Position numbers and translations under genes: made by a program | Source of the DNA: Caldimonas tepidiphila | Lineage (GTDB): Bacteria; Pseudomonadota; Gammaproteobacteria; Burkholderiales; Burkholderiaceae_C | NCBI RefSeq assembly: GCF_003569765.1 | Contig: NZ_QXMG01000017.1 | Span: 31,057 to 95,056, forward strand | Length of the DNA stretch: 64,000 nucleotides | Reading direction: 5' to 3' | Notes under the pieces: generated by a model | What the model was told of the DNA's origin: nothing | Database searches by the model: none | The model's input: the letters and a program-made list of their open reading frames with translations, nothing else | Shown: piece after piece, positions 17,326-27,429 of the stretch | Layout of the letters: every line of letters begins with the position of its first letter | Numbering within the stretch: position 1 is the first letter of the stretch

Positions 17326-18240
17326 ATGAACCTCACGGACGGCCTGGCGCTCTACCTGCGCATCGCGGCACTGCTGCTGCCCATCGTGGCCTGCGCCTCG
17401 ATCGGTGCCTACTGGGGCCTGCGCCGCCGCAGCTTCCCGGGCGAGTTCGTCTCGACGCTGGCGACCTCGTTCACGACGCCCGCGCTGGTGTTCCACACGC
17501 TGCTGACCACGCCGCTCGGCGGGCTCGAGCTGGCGCAGGCCGGGCTGGCGACGGTGGCCGGCTTCGTGCTCAGCGGCCTCCTCGCGGCGCTGGCGCTGCG
17601 GCTCTCGGGGCTGCCGGTGCTGGCGCTGCTGCCGGCGGCGGTGCTGCCCAACGCGGGCAACCTCGGGCTGCCGATGGCGCAGCTGGCCTTCGGCGAGCAC
17701 GGGCTGGCGCTCGCGGTGGCCGCCTTCGCCGTCACCTCGGTGACGCAGCACACGGTGGCGGTGTGGATCCTCAGCCGCAGCTCGCCGCAGCGCACCCGCA
17801 TGCCCTACGGCGTGGTGCTGGCCTGCGGCGCGGCGCTGCTGCTGCGCTGGAGCGAGGCGAGCGTGCCGGCGCCGGTGCTCGAGAGCGCCCGGCTGGCGGG
17901 ATCGCTCACGGTGCCGCTGATGCTGCTGAGCCTCGGCTACGCGCTCGTCACCGTGTCGCACGGCGGGCTGAGGCAGGGCGCGCGGCTGGGGGCGATCCGC
18001 CTCGGCGTCGGCACGCTGGCCGGGCTGGCGGTGGGCCAGCTGCCCGGCCTCGCGCCGCTGACCGCGGGCGTGATGCTGCTGCAGCTGGCGATGCCGGTGG
18101 CGGTGGCGAGCTATCTCTACGCCGACCGCCTGACCCCGCACGGCGAGGTGGCCGCCGGCGGCGTGCTCGTGTCGACGCTCGCGCTCGTGCTGCTGTCGCC
18201 GGCGCTGCTGTGGCTGGCCGGGGCGGTGCCGCGGCCCTGA
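17326..18240 (+). CDS. AEC-family (auxin efflux carrier-like) permease
   Basis: This 304-residue integral inner-membrane protein has about ten hydrophobic segments. The AEC-family centre LPNAGNLGLPMAQLAFGEHGLA (about 105-126) is clear, as are the repeated TTPALVFHTLL and PLMLLSLGYAL helices. Bacterial members carry malate, malonate or other organic acids. The gene sits 37 bases after a terminator, so it probably has its own promoter, although the organic-acid theme matches the operon before it. Confidence 0.88.
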   Translation: MNLTDGLALYLRIAALLLPIVACASIGAYWGLRRRSFPGEFVSTLATSFTTPALVFHTLLTTPLGGLELAQAGLATVAGFVLSGLLAALALRLSGLPVLALLPAAVLPNAGNLGLPMAQLAFGEHGLALAVAAFAVTSVTQHTVAVWILSRSSPQRTRMPYGVVLACGAALLLRWSEASVPAPVLESARLAGSLTVPLMLLSLGYALVTVSHGGLRQGARLGAIRLGVGTLAGLAVGQLPGLAPLTAGVMLLQLAMPVAVASYLYADRLTPHGEVAAGGVLVSTLALVLLSPALLWLAGAVPRP

Positions 18241-18259
18241 GCCGGGCGCTGCGGCCGCC

Positions 18260-19936
18260 TCACCGGGGCGCCGATCCGATCGCCTGCGCCAGGTCGGCCT
18301 CGCTCACCGGCTCGAAGAAGTAGAAGCCCTGCAGCTCGCTGCAGCCCACCGTCTCGAGGAAGCGGCGCTGCGCGAGCGTCTCCACGCCCTCGGCGGCCAC
18401 CTCGACGTGCATCGCCTGCCCGATGTGCGAGATCGCGCGCACCATCGCGCCGGAGTCCTCCGAGCGCTCGATCTGGTGGATGAAGGAGCGGTCGATCTTG
18501 ATCTTGTCGATCTCGAGCGAGCGGATGTGCGCGAGCGTCGAGTAGCCGGTGCCGAAGTTGTCGAGCGAGATGCGGATGCCCTGCTGCCGCAGCGCGCGCA
18601 GCTGCCCGAGCACCGTCGCGTCGGCGGCGGCGAGCGTGGTCTCGCTGAGCTCCAGCTCGAGCCGCTGCGGCGCGAAGTCCGTCTTGGCGAGGAGCGTGAC
18701 GACGCGGTTGGCGAGCTGCGGGTCGCGCAGGTAGGCGCGCGACACGTTGACGGCGAGGCGCAGCGCGGGCCAGCGGGCCAGCGTCGTGCAGGCGGTGGCG
18801 AGCACCCAGTCCTGCAGCGCCGCGATCAGGCCGCTCTCCTCCGCCACGCCGAGGAACTGCGCCGGCCCGAGCAGCCCGAGCCGCGGGTGCATCCAGCGCA
18901 CCAGGGCCTCCACGCCCACCACCTGGCCCTCGGCCTTGCCGACGAAGGGCTGGTAGCGCAGCTCCAGCCCCCGGCCGCCGCCGGCGAGGGTCTCTCGCAG
19001 CTCGGCCTCGAGCCGCGCGCGGTGGCGCCGCCCTTCGTCGAGCGCCTCGTGGAAGATGCTGTAGCGCCCGCGGCCCTCGAGCTTGGCCTGGTAGAGGGCG
19101 ATGTCGGCGCGGCGCAGCAGCTCGCCGCGGCCCGCGTTCGCATCCTCGAAGCACACCACGCCGATCGACGCGCCGACGAAGACGGGATGGCCGCCGATGC
19201 TGAAGGGCTCCGCGGCCGCGTCCAGGATGCGGGCGCAGAAGCGGTCGAGCCCGAAGTCCGGCGACAGCTCGCCCAGCAGGAACGCGAACTCGTCGCCGCC
19301 GAAGCGGGCAAAGGTGTCGCCCGGGCGCAGCAGCGCCGCGACGCGGCGGCCGAACTCGCGCAGCAGCTCGTCGCCGGCATGGTGCCCGAGCGTGTCGTTG
19401 ACCTGCTTGAAGCGGTCGAGGTCGAGGGACAGCAGCGCGTGGGCCGTGCGCTTGCGCTGCAGCCGCGCGAGCGCCTGGTCGAGCCGGTCGGCGAAGAGCG
19501 CGCGGTTCGGCAGCCCCGTCAGCGGGTCGTGCAGCGCGAGGTAGCGGCTGTGCGCCTCGGCCTCGCGCAGCGCGGTGATGTCGGTGACCACGGACACGAC
19601 CATCGGCTCGCCGCCGATCTCGATGCGCCGCTTGTGCGTCAGCAGCCAGCGCAGGCGGCCTCCGGGATCGGTGATCTCCTCCTCGTTGCGGCAGTCCTCG
19701 CCGCTCGCCAGCACGCGTTCGTTGGCGGCCAGGATCCGCCGCGCCTGCGCCTGGGGAAGCACATCGCTCACGCGCAGGCCGAGCGGCGCATGAGGCGGCA
19801 AGTGCATGAATTGGCGGAAGGCCCGGTTCATCAGCACGCAGCGGTGCCGGCTGTCCTCCACCACCACCGGGGAGGCCAGCGCGTCGAGGATCGGCTGCAG
19901 CGCGGCGAGGCTGGCGAAGGTGTCGGAAGAGGACAT
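18260..19936 (-). CDS. PAS-GGDEF-EAL cyclic-di-GMP protein
   Basis: This is a 558-residue cytoplasmic signalling protein. A PAS domain (about 12-125) is followed by GGDEF (130-295), with the motif intact at 213-217 and an RxxD inhibitory site at 204-207, and by EAL (320-558), with EAL at 343-345. The EAL domain has AVNVS, LELSET, IKIDRSF and AAEGVET, but the metal-binding DDFGTG reads LDNFGTGYS (Asp459-Asn460). Cyclase activity looks possible, while phosphodiesterase activity may be reduced. The start MSSSDTF was preferred; an in-frame ATG 16 codons upstream would add a Pro-rich tail. Confidence 0.9.
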   Translation of the reverse strand: MSSSDTFASLAALQPILDALASPVVVEDSRHRCVLMNRAFRQFMHLPPHAPLGLRVSDVLPQAQARRILAANERVLASGEDCRNEEEITDPGGRLRWLLTHKRRIEIGGEPMVVSVVTDITALREAEAHSRYLALHDPLTGLPNRALFADRLDQALARLQRKRTAHALLSLDLDRFKQVNDTLGHHAGDELLREFGRRVAALLRPGDTFARFGGDEFAFLLGELSPDFGLDRFCARILDAAAEPFSIGGHPVFVGASIGVVCFEDANAGRGELLRRADIALYQAKLEGRGRYSIFHEALDEGRRHRARLEAELRETLAGGGRGLELRYQPFVGKAEGQVVGVEALVRWMHPRLGLLGPAQFLGVAEESGLIAALQDWVLATACTTLARWPALRLAVNVSRAYLRDPQLANRVVTLLAKTDFAPQRLELELSETTLAAADATVLGQLRALRQQGIRISLDNFGTGYSTLAHIRSLEIDKIKIDRSFIHQIERSEDSGAMVRAISHIGQAMHVEVAAEGVETLAQRRFLETVGCSELQGFYFFEPVSEADLAQAIGSAPR

Positions 19937-20036
19937 GGGGGGAACGGGCGGAGGCCGCGGCAGCGGTGTTGCGGGGACCGCCATGCTAGCGGCCGTTCCC
20001 TGCCCCCCGGCGTGATTTCCTCACGCTGCCCGCGGG

Positions 20037-20846
20037 TCAGTCCCCTGCGAGCGGCCCGGGCGCTCCCTCGACCGTCGCGCCGAAACGCGGCGCGCGCTTC
20101 TCCAGCCGCGCGCGGATGCCCTCGCGCTTGTCCGCGGTGTCGAACAGCAGTTGAAACGACTTGCGCTCGAACTGCAGGCCGCGGTCGAGCGGGACGTTCA
20201 TGCTCTCGAGCACCGCCTCCTTGACGAAGCGCAGCGCCAGCACCGGCAGCGCCGCCATTTCACCGGCCAGCGCCAGCGCACGGGCTTCGACCTCGGCGTC
20301 GGCCACCACCTCGCTGACGAGGCCGGATGCGAGCGCCTCGGCCGCGCCGATCGGGCGGCCGGTCAGCAGCAGCTTCATCGCGCGGAACTTGCCGACCGCG
20401 CGCGTGAGCCGCTGCGTCGCGCCGCCGCCGGGCATCAGCCCGATCAGCACCTCGGGCTGGCCGAAGCGCGCCGTTTCACTGGCAACGATGACGTCCGCAT
20501 GCATCGCCAGCTCGCAACCGCCGCCGAGCGCGTGGCCGCGCACCGCGGCGATCACCGGCTTGCGGCAGCCGCCGACGGCGCCCCAGAGCCGGTCCATCTC
20601 GCGGCCGACGATCTCGGTCGGCGTCGCGTCGACGTACTCGTGCAGGTCGGCGCCGGCGCAGAAGGCGCGCTCGCCCCCCGCGAGCACGACGACGCGCACC
20701 GCGTCGTCGGCGTCGAGCCGCGTCATCGCCTCCGCGAGCCGGCGGCGCAGCTCGAGGTTCAGCGCGTTGAGCACCGCGGGCCGGTTCAGCCGCAGCAGGG
20801 CGACGCCGGGCTGCGGGCGCTCCTCGATCAGGATCTCGTCGCTCAC
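20037..20846 (-). CDS. enoyl-CoA hydratase (crotonase family, PaaF-like)
   Basis: This 269-residue crotonase-fold enzyme hydrates trans-2-enoyl-CoA. The oxyanion segment is ERAFCAGADLHEY. Both catalytic glutamates of true hydratases are present, in GGGCELAMHADV and in FGQPEVLIGLMPGGGATQRL. It starts with GTG (VSDEIL), overlapping the stop of the upstream crotonase gene as GTGA (20843-20846). It is the last gene of the CoA-catabolic operon and probably acts before the thiolase. Confidence 0.9.
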   Translation of the reverse strand: MSDEILIEERPQPGVALLRLNRPAVLNALNLELRRRLAEAMTRLDADDAVRVVVLAGGERAFCAGADLHEYVDATPTEIVGREMDRLWGAVGGCRKPVIAAVRGHALGGGCELAMHADVIVASETARFGQPEVLIGLMPGGGATQRLTRAVGKFRAMKLLLTGRPIGAAEALASGLVSEVVADAEVEARALALAGEMAALPVLALRFVKEAVLESMNVPLDRGLQFERKSFQLLFDTADKREGIRARLEKRAPRFGATVEGAPGPLAGD

Positions 20847-21664
20847 GCCCCGCCCTCCCCCAGGTTCTTGCCGAACACCGGCGCGCGCTTCTCGAAGAAG
20901 GCCGCCACTGCCTCGGCATGGTCCGCGGTGTGGTGCGCGAGGCCCTGCAGCCGGCCGGCCTGCTCGAGCGCCTCGTCGAGCGTGCCGGTCTGTGCCTGGC
21001 GCAGCAGCTGCTTGGTCCAGCGCAGCACCTGCGGCGGGTTGGCGGCGATGCGCTGCGCGAGCGCGAGCGCCTCGTCCATCAGCGCCTCGGGCTCGACCAC
21101 CCGCGACACCAGCCCGATGCGTTCGGCCTCCGCGGCATCGATCGTGTCGCCGGTGAGCGCGAGCTCTGCGGCGCGCGAGGGGCCGACGATGCGCGGCAGC
21201 AGCCAGCAGCCGCCGTCGCCCGGCACGATGCCGACCTTGACGAAGCTCTCGGCGAAGCGCGCGCTGCGCGAGGCGATGCGGATGTCGCACATCGACGCGA
21301 GGTCGCAGCCCGCGCCGATGGCCGCTCCGTTGACCGCCGCGACGATCGGCACCTGCAGCTTCTGGAAGGCGCGCGGGATGCGCTGGATGCCCTGCCGGTA
21401 GCGCTCGGTGATCTCGGCGGCGCTGCCGGCGAACATGCCGCTGCGCGAGCGCATCTCGGCGATGTTGCCGCCGGAGCAGAAGGCGCTGCCGGCGCCGGTC
21501 AGCACGGCGGCGCGCACCGTGGCGTCGTCGTTCAGCCGCGCGAACAGCGTCTCGAAGGCGGAGAACATGTCCTCGCCCGACAGCGCGTTGCGCGTCTCCG
21601 GCCGGTTGAGCGTCAGCACCGCGACGGGGCCGCGGCGCTCGAACAGGATCGCTTCCTCTTGCAT
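20843..21664 (-). CDS. crotonase-family enoyl-CoA hydratase/isomerase (PaaG-like)
   Basis: This is a 273-residue crotonase-fold protein with SAFCSGGNIAEM as the oxyanion segment. Unlike its neighbour it lacks both hydratase glutamates: the first region reads GAGCDLASMCDI and the second FAESFVKVGIVPGDGGCWLLPR. This pattern is that of PaaG-type isomerases rather than of simple hydratases. The start is MQEEAIL. The end overlaps the PaaF-like gene. Together with the thiolase the pair resembles the lower phenylacetate module. Confidence 0.9.
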   Translation of the reverse strand: MQEEAILFERRGPVAVLTLNRPETRNALSGEDMFSAFETLFARLNDDATVRAAVLTGAGSAFCSGGNIAEMRSRSGMFAGSAAEITERYRQGIQRIPRAFQKLQVPIVAAVNGAAIGAGCDLASMCDIRIASRSARFAESFVKVGIVPGDGGCWLLPRIVGPSRAAELALTGDTIDAAEAERIGLVSRVVEPEALMDEALALAQRIAANPPQVLRWTKQLLRQAQTGTLDEALEQAGRLQGLAHHTADHAEAVAAFFEKRAPVFGKNLGEGGA

Positions 21665-21681
21665 GGTTTCCTCTGCTGTCC

Positions 21682-22890
<1,209 letters not shown>

Positions 22891-22900
22891 CGCGCGAGCC

Positions 22901-23743
22901 TCACAGTCCCAGCACGCGCTCGGCGTTGCCGTGCATGACCTTCTCCATCACGGCATCCGAGTAGCCGAGCTCGCTCCACTCGCGAAGGATGCGCTCGTAG
23001 GGCAGGCTCGGATAGTCGCTGCCGAACATGATCTTGTCCTGCAGCCGCCCGCGGATGTCCACCTTCAGGTTGCCGGGGAAGTGCTTGGGCGCCCAGCCCG
23101 ACATCTCCCAGTAGACGTTGCCCTTGTGCAGCGCGACCGCGGTGGTCTCGTCCACCCAGGGCCAGCCGGGGTGGGCCATGATGATCTTCAGGTTCGGGAA
23201 ATCGGCCGCGAGGTCGTCGATCGCGCCGGGGTGCGCATGGCGGATGCGCGCGCCGTTGCCGCCCGGCATCCCGGCGCCCATGCCGGTGGTGCCGACGTCG
23301 ATCATCACCGCCGCGCCCAAGGCGTCGATCTCCTCGAACAGCGGGTAGTAGCGCCGGTCGTTGACGGCGAAGTGCTGCATGATCGGGTGGAAGTGGAAGC
23401 CGATGAAGCCCAGCTCCTGTACCGCCTTCTTCACCTGGCGGATCGCGATCTCGCCCTTGGCCGGCTCCACCGCGCCCCAGCACTGCAGGATGCGGTCCGG
23501 GTGGCGCTTCCACATGGCGTGCACGTATTCGTTGGTGCAGGGGGGCGTTGCGACGGTGGTCTCGAGGTCCAGCGCGACGAGGCAGGCCTCGACGCCGGCG
23601 CCCTCGAACTCCTTGATCACGTCCTCCTCGCTCTTCGCGACCCAGTCGCGCTTCCAGTAGCGGGCGAGTTCCGCGGGATAGGGGCCCTGGGCGTCGATCC
23701 AGGTCTGGGTGCCGGGGTAGCAGTGCAGGTCGATGATGCGCAT
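22901..23743 (-). CDS. amidohydrolase family 2 protein with altered metal site
   Basis: This is a 280-residue TIM-barrel protein of the ACMSD/amidohydrolase-2 family. The start MRIIDLHCYPG shows that the usual HxH is His7-x-Tyr9. On the fifth-strand segment, AVMIDVGTTG has Asp149 where a histidine is common. His191 (IIMAHPGWPW) and Asp243 (FGSDYPS) are kept. The protein may therefore bind a different metal or act as a hydrolase or hydratase on a CoA-linked or ring-opened acid. It sits between the ligase and thiolase genes, 10 bases from the latter. Confidence 0.85.
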   Translation of the reverse strand: MRIIDLHCYPGTQTWIDAQGPYPAELARYWKRDWVAKSEEDVIKEFEGAGVEACLVALDLETTVATPPCTNEYVHAMWKRHPDRILQCWGAVEPAKGEIAIRQVKKAVQELGFIGFHFHPIMQHFAVNDRRYYPLFEEIDALGAAVMIDVGTTGMGAGMPGGNGARIRHAHPGAIDDLAADFPNLKIIMAHPGWPWVDETTAVALHKGNVYWEMSGWAPKHFPGNLKVDIRGRLQDKIMFGSDYPSLPYERILREWSELGYSDAVMEKVMHGNAERVLGL

Positions 23744-23781
23744 GGTGAGATTCCTTGGGAGAGTCGGGAGGCAGGCCGCGC

Positions 23782-25425
23782 TCAGGCGGCGGCCGGGAGT
23801 CGGGCGGCGACCATCTCGCCGAGCGCCTTCTTGGAGACCTTGCCGAAGGTCGAGACCGGGAAGTCCGGCAGCAGCTCGAGCCGCTCGGGCAGCTTGAACT
23901 TGGCGATCTCGTGCGTGTGCAGGAAGGCGACGAGCTCCGCGAGCGTCAGCGCGCGCCCGGGCTTGAGCACCACGCAGGCGCACATCTTCTCGCCCATCGC
24001 CGCGTCGGGCATCGGCACGCAGGCGACGTTCTGCACCGCCGGGTGCATCAGGATCAGGTTCTCGACCTCCTCGGCGCTGATCTTCTCGCCACCGCGGTTG
24101 ATCAGGTCCTTCTTGCGGCCCTCGACGATGTAGTTGCCCGAGGGGTGGCGGCGCATCAGGTCGCCGGAGCGGTAGAAGCCGTCGGGCGTGAACTGGCGCG
24201 CGTTGTACTCGGGCACGCCGAAGTAGCCGCGCAGCGTGTAGGGGCCGCGGCAGGCCAGCTCGCCGACCTCGCCGTCGGGCACCTCGCGGCCCTCGTCGTC
24301 GATCAGCCGCACCTCGTCGTCCGCGCACACCGGGCGGCCGCAGGTTTCCAGTTGCACCTCCTCCGGGTCGCCGTGGCGCACGAACATCAGCAGGCCCTCG
24401 GACATGCCGAAGTTCTCCTGCACGAAGGCCGAGGTGAACAGCTCGCGCGTCCTCAGCCGCACCTCGGGCTGCATGCGCTGGCCGCCGCTCTGGATCTGGC
24501 GGATCGAGCCCAGGTCGAAGTCTCGCACCGCCGGGTCGTTGATCAGGCGGATCAGCAGCGCCGGCACGACCTTCAGGTGCGTGACGCGGTGCTTCTGGAT
24601 CAGCGCGAACATCTCGGCCGGCCGGGTGTTGGCGTGCAGCACCACCTTGGCGCCGCGGACCATGAAGCCCTGGATGCCGGGGCAGGCCAGCGGCAGGTTG
24701 TGCGCGATCGGCAGCACCAGCAGCAGCACCGAGTCGGCGTCCACCTGCGCGACGTCGGCCGCGACCTTGGAGTTGTAGGCGTAGTCGTTGTTGGTGCGCG
24801 GGATCAGCTTGGGGATGCCGGTGGTGCCGCCCGAGAGCTGGAAGATGCAGGGGTCGGTGGGCTCGATGCGGATCGCGTCGAGCGCCGCGCGGCTCTGGCG
24901 CGCCGGGCGCTCGATCAGCGCCTGCAGCGAGTGCTCGCCGGGGCCCGCCTCGCCGAGCACCAGACGCAGCGTCAGGCTCGGCTGCTCGGCCTGGATGCGT
25001 TCGATCACCGGTGCAAAACGAAAATCGCCCGACTTCGCCGGGTAGACGCAGGCCCGCGCCTGCGACAGCGCGACGAACTGGCGGATCTCCTGGTAGCGGT
25101 GCGTGACCAGCGCCGCGATCGGGATGCAGCCGATCTTCTGCAGCGCGAAGTACAGCAGCACGAACTCGGCGACGTTGGGCAGCGTCGGCACGACGCGGTC
25201 CAGCGGTCGCAGCCCGAGGTCCAGCAGGTTGAGCGCGAGGTTGTCGCTCAGCCGGTCGACCTCGGCATAGGTGTAGCTGCGCTCGCCGTCGACGAGCGCC
25301 ACGCGCTCGGCGAAGCGCTCGAACACGACGGAGAACTCCTGCGCCAGCGAGCGGTCCTGCCAGTAGCCGCGCTCGCGGTAGCGCTGCGCGAACTCGGGGG
25401 GAAAGGGGACGAAGCCTTCGAGCAT
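23782..25425 (-). CDS. AMP-forming aryl-acid ligase, EntE/DhbE-like
   Basis: This 547-residue adenylate-forming enzyme activates a carboxylic acid with ATP. The N-terminus (VPFPPEFAQRYRERGYWQD) is characteristic of 2,3-dihydroxybenzoate- and salicylate-AMP ligases. The P-loop reads QLSGGTTGIPKLIPRTNNDY, and the hinge and C-terminal domain contain GFYRSGDL, GRKKDLINRGGEKISAEEVE and the catalytic lysine in STFGKVSKKAL. No siderophore genes are present. The operon instead holds thiolase and crotonases, so it probably makes an aryl- or alicyclic-CoA for degradation. GGAGGA on the coding strand precedes the ATG. Confidence 0.9.
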   Translation of the reverse strand: MLEGFVPFPPEFAQRYRERGYWQDRSLAQEFSVVFERFAERVALVDGERSYTYAEVDRLSDNLALNLLDLGLRPLDRVVPTLPNVAEFVLLYFALQKIGCIPIAALVTHRYQEIRQFVALSQARACVYPAKSGDFRFAPVIERIQAEQPSLTLRLVLGEAGPGEHSLQALIERPARQSRAALDAIRIEPTDPCIFQLSGGTTGIPKLIPRTNNDYAYNSKVAADVAQVDADSVLLLVLPIAHNLPLACPGIQGFMVRGAKVVLHANTRPAEMFALIQKHRVTHLKVVPALLIRLINDPAVRDFDLGSIRQIQSGGQRMQPEVRLRTRELFTSAFVQENFGMSEGLLMFVRHGDPEEVQLETCGRPVCADDEVRLIDDEGREVPDGEVGELACRGPYTLRGYFGVPEYNARQFTPDGFYRSGDLMRRHPSGNYIVEGRKKDLINRGGEKISAEEVENLILMHPAVQNVACVPMPDAAMGEKMCACVVLKPGRALTLAELVAFLHTHEIAKFKLPERLELLPDFPVSTFGKVSKKALGEMVAARLPAAA

Positions 25426-25442
25426 GATGGTCCTCCCCCGCC

Positions 25443-26204
25443 TCAGGTCGAGCTCGTGAAGCCGCCGTCGATCACGACGATCTCGCCGGTCACGAAACGG
25501 TTGGACTGCAGCAGGTTCAGCATCGTCTCGGCCACGTCGTCGGCCGTGACGCAGCGGCGCAGCGGCGTCTGCTTCGCGCGCTTGCCCATCAGGTCCTCGT
25601 ACCTGTCGCCGAGCATGCGCTCCATCCAGTCGCCCTCCATCCAGCCCGGCGCGACCGCGTTGACGCGGATGTCGGGCCCGAGGTTCCAGGCCAGCGTCTT
25701 GGTGAGGTTCACGACCGCGGCCTTGCTCGCCGCATAGGGCAGCGGCTGCGGCCCGGGGCGCAGGCCGACGATGCTCGCAGTGTTGACGATCGCGGGCGCC
25801 TGGCCCTTCCTCAGCAGCGGCACGGCCGCGCGCGTCACCTGGAAGGTGCCGCGCACGTTGACCGCGAAGGTGCGGTCCCACTCGGCCATGTCGAGGCTCT
25901 CGAGATCCTTGACCTTCCAGGTCGCGGTGGTGCCGGCGTTGTTGACCAGCGCGTCGAGCCGGCCGAAGGCCTCGTCGACCTGGCGCATCATCGCGCGCAC
26001 CGCCGCATCGTCGCTGACGTCGCACTGCACCAGCAGCGTGCGCGCACCGAGCGCCTGCGCCTCCTCGGCGGTGGCCTGCGCCGCCTGGGCGCTCGAGCCG
26101 TAGTTGATCGCCACGTCGTAGCCGGCCTTCGCCAGCGCGAGCACCGCGCTACGGCCGATGCCGGTGGCGCCGCCGGTGACCAGGGCCTTCTTTCGATCCG
26201 TCAT
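25443..26204 (-). CDS. short-chain dehydrogenase/reductase (SDR)
   Basis: This is a 253-residue classical SDR with a Rossmann fold. TGGATGIG binds the NAD(P) cofactor, followed by NNAG, the catalytic serine in NTASIVG and YAASK (Tyr-x-x-x-Lys). The C-terminus FVTGEIVVIDGGFTSST is standard. It probably oxidises a hydroxyacyl or cyclic alcohol intermediate of the same operon. CAGGAGACAG precedes the ATG, and the gene is 17 bases from the ligase gene. Confidence 0.92.
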   Translation of the reverse strand: MTDRKKALVTGGATGIGRSAVLALAKAGYDVAINYGSSAQAAQATAEEAQALGARTLLVQCDVSDDAAVRAMMRQVDEAFGRLDALVNNAGTTATWKVKDLESLDMAEWDRTFAVNVRGTFQVTRAAVPLLRKGQAPAIVNTASIVGLRPGPQPLPYAASKAAVVNLTKTLAWNLGPDIRVNAVAPGWMEGDWMERMLGDRYEDLMGKRAKQTPLRRCVTADDVAETMLNLLQSNRFVTGEIVVIDGGFTSST

Positions 26205-26271
26205 TTGCTGTCTCCTGATGGAATGGGATGTCGTGATGAGGGGGCGGCCCGCGGCGGCGCGGGCCGCGGGT

Positions 26272-27291
26272 TCACTGGGGCTGCAGCCCGAGCTCGTTGA
26301 CGACCTTCCTGAAGGCCGCGCGCTGCTGCTGCAGGAAGTCGTTCATCGCGGCGGGGGAGCCGGTGCGCGGGTAGACGCCGAGCTCGGCCAGGCGCGCGAC
26401 CAGCGCCGGCTCCTGCAGCATCCTGTTGACGTCGCGGTTGAGCTGCTCGACCACCGCCGGCGGCACGCCCTTGGGCACGAAGACCGCGAACCAGCCGATC
26501 GACTCGAAGCCGGGATAGCTCTCGGCCACGGTGGGCACGTCCTCGAAGCCGGGCAGGCGCTTGTCGGAAGTGACGGCGAGCGCGCGCAGCTTGCCGGCCT
26601 TCACGTGCTCGACCAGCGCCGGCAGGCCGTCGACCGTCAGCAGCGCGTCGCCGGACAGCACCGCGGTCACCGCCGTCTGCGAGCCCGAGTAGGGCACGAC
26701 GAAGAGGCCGAGGCCGGCGGCGCGGCTGAGCATCTCGCCGGTCAGGTGCGGCACCGAGTTCGGCTGCGCGGCGGCGAAGTTGGCCTTGCCGGGATTGGCC
26801 TTCGCATGGCGCACCAGGTCGGCGAGCGAGCGGATGTCGGACTTCGCGTTGACGACCACCATCATCGGGCTGGTGCCGATCGCGGCGACCGGCACGACGT
26901 CGGTGTCGAGGTTGAACTGCGGGTTCTTGTAGAGGTGGGGCGTGAGCGTCGCGACCGCCGCCGGCACGAAGCCGATGGTGTGGCCGTCGGCGGTGGCGCG
27001 CGTCAGCGCCGACATGCCGACGATGCCGCCGGCGCCGGGCCGGTTCTCGACCAGGACGGTCTGCCCCCAGGCTTTCTGGAGCCGTTCGGCCACCAGGCGC
27101 GCCACCACGTCGGGCGCGGCGCCGGGCGGGAAGGGCACCACCATCTTCACCGGCTGCGCCGGCCAGGGGGATGCGGCGCGCAGTGGGGAGGGCAGCAGGG
27201 CCAGCAGCGCGAGCAGCGCGAGCAGCGCGGCCAGCAGTTGCAGGAGCGGCAAGAAGGGCCGCGCCGGGCGGCGGCGGAACAGGATCTGCAT
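26272..27291 (-). CDS. Bug/TctC-family periplasmic solute receptor
   Basis: This 339-residue exported binding protein has a long hydrophobic signal region (LLAALLALLALLALLPS) encoded by a short DNA repeat. The mature part starts near SPWPAQPVKMVVPFPPGAAPDVVARL. It heads the CoA-catabolic operon opposite the LysR gene, so it probably binds the aromatic or cyclic acid activated by the EntE-like ligase. No TctA/TctB partner is adjacent. GAGGAGACAACG lies before the ATG. Confidence 0.92.
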   Translation of the reverse strand: MQILFRRRPARPFLPLLQLLAALLALLALLALLPSPLRAASPWPAQPVKMVVPFPPGAAPDVVARLVAERLQKAWGQTVLVENRPGAGGIVGMSALTRATADGHTIGFVPAAVATLTPHLYKNPQFNLDTDVVPVAAIGTSPMMVVVNAKSDIRSLADLVRHAKANPGKANFAAAQPNSVPHLTGEMLSRAAGLGLFVVPYSGSQTAVTAVLSGDALLTVDGLPALVEHVKAGKLRALAVTSDKRLPGFEDVPTVAESYPGFESIGWFAVFVPKGVPPAVVEQLNRDVNRMLQEPALVARLAELGVYPRTGSPAAMNDFLQQQRAAFRKVVNELGLQPQ

Positions 27292-27408
27292 CGTTGTCTC
27301 CTCTCGATGGGCCTCGTGGGACCCGGTGGTGTGCGCCCGCAGGGGGCGGACGTGGACCAATGTAGAGAGGTGAAGTGATTCGCAGAAGATGCCAGAATCG
27401 TCGAAGCG

Positions 27409-27423
27409 ATACGCTTTTGATAT
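27409..27423. promoter_or_regulatory. LysR box ATA-N9-TAT (T-N11-A)
   Basis: The dyad ATACGCTTTTGATAT fits the LysR consensus and lies in the 138-base region between the divergent Bug operon and the LysR gene, ending seven bases before the LysR ATG. It would let the regulator control both directions. Confidence 0.6.
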
Positions 27424-27429
27424 CCCCCT

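Noticed and set aside
23782..25425. Siderophore biosynthesis gene entE
   Set aside because: The sequence family is similar, but no siderophore synthase, isochorismatase or receptor genes are nearby and the operon is catabolic.
27179..27235. Short direct DNA repeats (GCGCGAGCAGC-type)
   Set aside because: They encode the repeated Ala-Leu-Leu of a Bug signal peptide and need no separate explanation.
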